From contig CANRIT010000010.1 in NCBI GenBank assembly GCA_947630745.1, forward strand, positions 1 through 54,282: a DNA stretch of 54,282 bases, written 5' to 3'. The position numbers were made by a program, and so were the translations under genes. The stretch comes from an uncultured Clostridia bacterium. Its GTDB lineage: Bacteria > Bacillota > Clostridia > Christensenellales > UBA1242. The number at the start of each line of letters is the position of its first letter. Position 1 is the stretch's first letter. Of this stretch, positions 51,657 to 54,282 are shown in pieces. A model generated the notes under the pieces. It did no database searches. It saw only the letters and a program-made list of their open reading frames with translations, and was not told where the DNA came from.

Positions 51657-51941
51657 TTATTTCTTTAACAATTTTTTGAAAGCAGCACTAAGTTTAACGG
51701 TAGGAACTTTGCAAGCAGCAACTTTCATTTTTTGGCCGGTGAATGGGTTAAGTTTGGTTTGAGCTTTTTTCTCTTTAATACCAAAGTTCATGAAACCCAT
51801 AAAATGAACTTCTTCACCTTTTTTAAGGTGGTTAGAGATGCATTCCCCAGTTGCTTCCAAAACAGCTTTAACTTGGGTTGCACTGATGCCGACAGCTTCT
51901 GCTACTTCTTTGTAGACATCGCCTTTACCGATAGAATTCAT
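51657..51941 (-). CDS. hup: HU-family nucleoid protein
   Basis: DNA-bending histone-like protein (94 aa), active as a dimer in the nucleoid. Typical order: helical body GKGDVYKEVAEAVGISATQVKAVLEA, strands VHFMGFMNFGIKEKKAQTKLNPFTGQ (in most HU proteins the intercalating Pro lies in RNP; here NPFTG is kept) and a basic C-terminus with KLSAAFKKLLKK. AAAAGGAG precedes the ATG. A GTTGA/TCAAC inverted repeat (51956-51970) lies just upstream of the ribosome site. It is monocistronic; no clear terminator is seen. Confidence 0.93.
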   Translation of the reverse strand: MNSIGKGDVYKEVAEAVGISATQVKAVLEATGECISNHLKKGEEVHFMGFMNFGIKEKKAQTKLNPFTGQKMKVAACKVPTVKLSAAFKKLLKK

Positions 51942-52183
51942 ACTTTCTCCTTTTCGTTGACCATATCAACTATTAAAATGCTATCAAAACTAAATAAAAA
52001 AATCAACTATTTTTAAGGTGTTTTTAAAATTTTTTTATTTATTAACCAAATTTTTGCCAATTTTTTTGGTTTTAAACCTGATTTTGTGCAATAATTTTGT
52101 TGCAAATTATTTTAATTTCGCCCTAAATAACGCTAAAACAAAGGTTAAACTTGCCTTAATTTTATTAAATTACCCTTTACCAG

Positions 52184-52212
52184 TTGACAAAAATGCCCAA
52201 AAGGGATATAAT
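52184..52212 (+). promoter_or_regulatory. Promoter of typA
   Basis: Perfect TTGACA (52184-52189), 17-base spacer, perfect TATAAT (52207-52212). The leader of about 75 bases is A-rich and repeats AAAAGGATAAA twice before the ATG. Confidence 0.85.
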
Positions 52213-52292
52213 TTTGTTTATGCAAAATTTTTTTATTAAATAAAAGGATAAATAAAAGCAAACAAAATAAAAGAATAAAAGGATAAACGGAA

Positions 52293-54110
52293 ATGGATAT
52301 TAGAAACATTGCAATTATTGCGCACGTAGACCACGGCAAAACAAGTTTGGTTAACGCCCTTTTAAAACAAGGCGGCGTTTTTAGGGATAATCAAGAGGTT
52401 ATGGACAGGGTTATGGATAGCAACTCGCTTGAACGCGAGCGCGGGATTACCATTTTAAGCAAAAACTGTTCCGCTTTTTACAAAAACACAAAAATCAACA
52501 TTGTTGACACCCCCGGGCATGCTGACTTTGGTGGTGAAGTTGAGCGCGTTTTAAAAATGGTGGATGGCGTGTTGCTTGTGGTTGACGCGTTTGAAGGGCC
52601 AATGCCACAAACCCGCTTTGTGCTTGAAAAAGCGCTTTCGCTTAACCTAAAAGTGGTTATTGTTATAAACAAAATTGACCGACCAGATGCGCGTTTGGAT
52701 GTGGTGGCGGATGAAGTGCTTGAACTTATGCTTGACCTTAACGCAAGCGATGACCAGCTTAGCAGCCCAATTGTTTACTGTTCAGCGCGCGAAGGCAGTT
52801 CAACCAGCGACTATCATGTTAAAGGTAAAGATATGACCGCGCTTTTTGAGGCGATTATTTCGCATATCGACCCACCAAAAATGGATGTTGACAAACCTTT
52901 TCAAATGCTGGTTTCTTCAACTGAGCAGAACGACTATCTTGGCAAACTTGCTGTGGGCAAGGTGGAAGCGGGCAAACTTAAACTTAACCAAACCGTATAT
53001 GTTAAAAACTATTTTGACCCTAGCAAGCACTACACGGGCAAAGTGGTTAACATTTTCAATTTTAACGGGCTTAAACGCGACCCTATTGAAGAGGGAACGG
53101 CGGGCGACATAATTTGCATTGCGGGCATACCAGAGATTACAATTGGTGACACGGTTAGCGAAGCGGACGAAATGCAACCTATTCCGTTTGTTAAAATAAG
53201 CGAGCCAAGTGTGGAAATGACTTTTATGGTTAACGACAGCCCGTTTGCTGGGCGCGAGGGCAAGTTTGTAACCAGCCGCCACATTAAGGATAGATTGTAT
53301 AAAGAGGCGGTTAAAGATTTGTCACTTCAAGTTGCGGACGGCGACACTGCTGACCAGTTTAAAGTGCGCGGGCGTGGCGAGATGCACCTTAGCATCCTTA
53401 TTGAAAATATGCGCCGCGATGGGTACGAATTTCAAGTTAGCCGACCACGCGTGCTGTTTAAACAGATTGACGGGGTAAGGTGCGAACCTATTGATAAAGT
53501 GGTTTTGGATGTGCCGGAAGATTCGGTTGGCACGGTAATTCAATCCATGGGGGTAAAGCGCGGCGAATTGTTGGATATGAGCCCAATTGGTAGCCGTATG
53601 CGTTTGCAATTTTTGGTGCCAAGCCGCGGGCTGTTTGGATATAAATCACAACTGCTTACCGACACGCGCGGTGAAGGTGTAATTTCAAGCGTGTTTGATA
53701 GTTATCAGCCTTACAAGGGCGAAATTGAAGGGCGCAATACTGGCTCGCTTATAAGTTACGAAACGGGCGAGGCTGTGACCTATGGCTTGTTTAATGCGCA
53801 AGGGCGCGGCAGATTGCTTGTGCGGCCGGGCGACCAAGTGTATTTGGGGCAGGTTGTTGGCATAAATCCAAAAATGGAAGATATTGTGGTTAATGTGTGC
53901 AAGAAAAAACAACTTACCAACACACGCAGTTCGGCAAGTGATGAGGCGCTTAAACTTACCCCAGTGCAAGATATGAGTTTGGAGCAAGCGCTTGAATTTA
54001 TTGCGGACGACGAGCTGGTTGAAATAACTCCAAAATCTATCCGCATAAGGAAATTGATACTTGACCACCAACTTCGCGCCAAAAGCAAAAAACCAGTTAT
54101 AGAAGGTTAG
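52293..54110 (+). CDS. typA: Ribosome-associated GTPase TypA/BipA
   Basis: Translational GTPase related to EF-G that helps 50S assembly and growth under stress (605 aa, usual length). G1 AHVDHGKTS (residues 10-18), G3 [12 protein letters not shown]4 NKIDRP and G5 SAREGS are present; domain II, then the EF-G-like domains III and V, then the BipA-specific C-terminus ([26 protein letters not shown]) with a basic end. The ribosome site is weak (ACGGAA). It is the last gene, followed by repeats that run off the window. Confidence 0.97.
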   Translation: MDIRNIAIIAHVDHGKTSLVNALLKQGGVFRDNQEVMDRVMDSNSLERERGITILSKNCSAFYKNTKINIVDTPGHADFGGEVERVLKMVDGVLLVVDAFEGPMPQTRFVLEKALSLNLKVVIVINKIDRPDARLDVVADEVLELMLDLNASDDQLSSPIVYCSAREGSSTSDYHVKGKDMTALFEAIISHIDPPKMDVDKPFQMLVSSTEQNDYLGKLAVGKVEAGKLKLNQTVYVKNYFDPSKHYTGKVVNIFNFNGLKRDPIEEGTAGDIICIAGIPEITIGDTVSEADEMQPIPFVKISEPSVEMTFMVNDSPFAGREGKFVTSRHIKDRLYKEAVKDLSLQVADGDTADQFKVRGRGEMHLSILIENMRRDGYEFQVSRPRVLFKQIDGVRCEPIDKVVLDVPEDSVGTVIQSMGVKRGELLDMSPIGSRMRLQFLVPSRGLFGYKSQLLTDTRGEGVISSVFDSYQPYKGEIEGRNTGSLISYETGEAVTYGLFNAQGRGRLLVRPGDQVYLGQVVGINPKMEDIVVNVCKKKQLTNTRSSASDEALKLTPVQDMSLEQALEFIADDELVEITPKSIRIRKLILDHQLRAKSKKPVIEG

Positions 54111-54154
54111 TTAGTTTTTAATTTATTTAATTTGTTTTTAACTTTTATTTATTT

Positions 54155-54190
54155 TTACTTTTTGCGAGTGCAAAAAGTAACAAAAAAACA
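54155..54190. repeat. Dispersed hairpin element (ACTTTTTG type), copy 2
   Basis: TTACTTTTTG (54155-54164), loop CGAGTG, CAAAAAGTAA (54171-54180), then CAAAAAAACA. The right arm plus tail is identical over 20 bases to 37469-37488. Confidence 0.6.
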
Positions 54191-54282
54191 AGTAAAAAAA
54201 CAAGTAAAAAAATAACCAAAAAAATAACCAAAAAAATAACCAAAAAAATAACCAAAAAAATAACCAAAAAAATAACCAAAAA
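54182..54282. repeat. 12-bp tandem repeat array running off the window end
   Basis: First two units of AACAAGTAAAAA type (the T bases at 54193 and 54205), then at least six units of AATAACCAAAAA type (T bases at 54213, 54225, 54237, 54249, 54261 and 54273), all with a 12-base period. The array seems to grow out of the A-rich tail of the hairpin element. Its full length is cut by the window edge. Confidence 0.85.

Noticed and set aside
52018..52239. 73-aa open frame upstream of typA
   Set aside because: It is a low-complexity Phe/Leu/Asn frame from A/T-rich DNA, without ribosome site, and it covers the typA promoter.

Overview
The window looks like part of the chromosome of an AT-rich, endospore-forming Bacillota (Clostridia-type), probably an uncultured gut-associated lineage. 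The reasons are low G+C with very A/T-rich intergenic DNA, strong AGGAGG-type ribosome sites, a T-box leader, SpoIVB, an FtsK/SpoIIIE translocase, a BclA-like collagen protein, a BspA-type leucine-rich-repeat lipoprotein and a Firmicutes-type LexA box. The taxonomic call is inference; there is no rRNA here. Gene density is normal, and no phage, insertion sequence or CRISPR array is visible.

Layout. 1-1213: a 53-bp tandem repeat, then an aquaporin with an odd Cys-rich and Lys/Thr-rich tail. 1286-7262 (minus): an aminoacyl-tRNA synthetase block (aspS, asnS, a divergent MetRS, a hypothetical) behind an Asp-specific T-box. 7447-12872: a SpoU-type methyltransferase, Ku, a GC-rich cloverleaf-shaped inverted-repeat element, and a 1083-aa surface lipoprotein. 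12922-16479: an HD hydrolase, tRNA-Gly(CCC), a sugar nucleotidyltransferase, a membrane protein and a collagen-like spore-surface candidate. 16871-22978: SpoIVB, rpsO and pnp, with an unrelated inverted gene between rpsO and pnp. 23064-31336: a hypothetical, an atypical polysaccharide deacetylase, FtsK, small hypotheticals, a phosphoesterase and an LtaS-like sulfatase. 31351-33623 (minus): a one-domain alkyltransferase, a nucleoside hydrolase and a hypothetical. 33735-38140: an XRE regulator, pgsA, SOS-controlled recA, recN and two more XRE regulators. 38203-41642: an ABC exporter, a 54-aa 2[4Fe-4S] ferredoxin and thioredoxin reductase. 41674-51573: a 2108-aa membrane-anchored surface protein, a YcxB-like protein, a structured element, a Sel1 protein and a transglutaminase-like protein. 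51657-54282: HU, TypA/BipA and a 12-bp tandem repeat.

How the genes fit together. Four themes recur: translation and RNA turnover (synthetases, methyltransferase, rpsO, pnp, typA), DNA repair (Ku, alkyltransferase, LexA-controlled recA, recN), sporulation and cell surface (SpoIVB, collagen-like protein, FtsK, LtaS-like, LRR lipoprotein, giant adhesin), and redox (ferredoxin, TrxB). Several genes (phosphoesterase, a hypothetical, an XRE regulator, trxB, and spoIVB with a sigma-G-like site) have a -10 box 6 or 7 nt before the start codon, which implies leaderless mRNAs.

The least explained features are the cloverleaf at 9312-9432, the structured element at 48544-48672, a MetRS-like protein with a KASSS loop in place of KMSKS, and several large lineage-restricted proteins (18608-20614, 23090-24145, 49473-51527). 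I found no clearly novel multi-gene defence or biosynthetic system.
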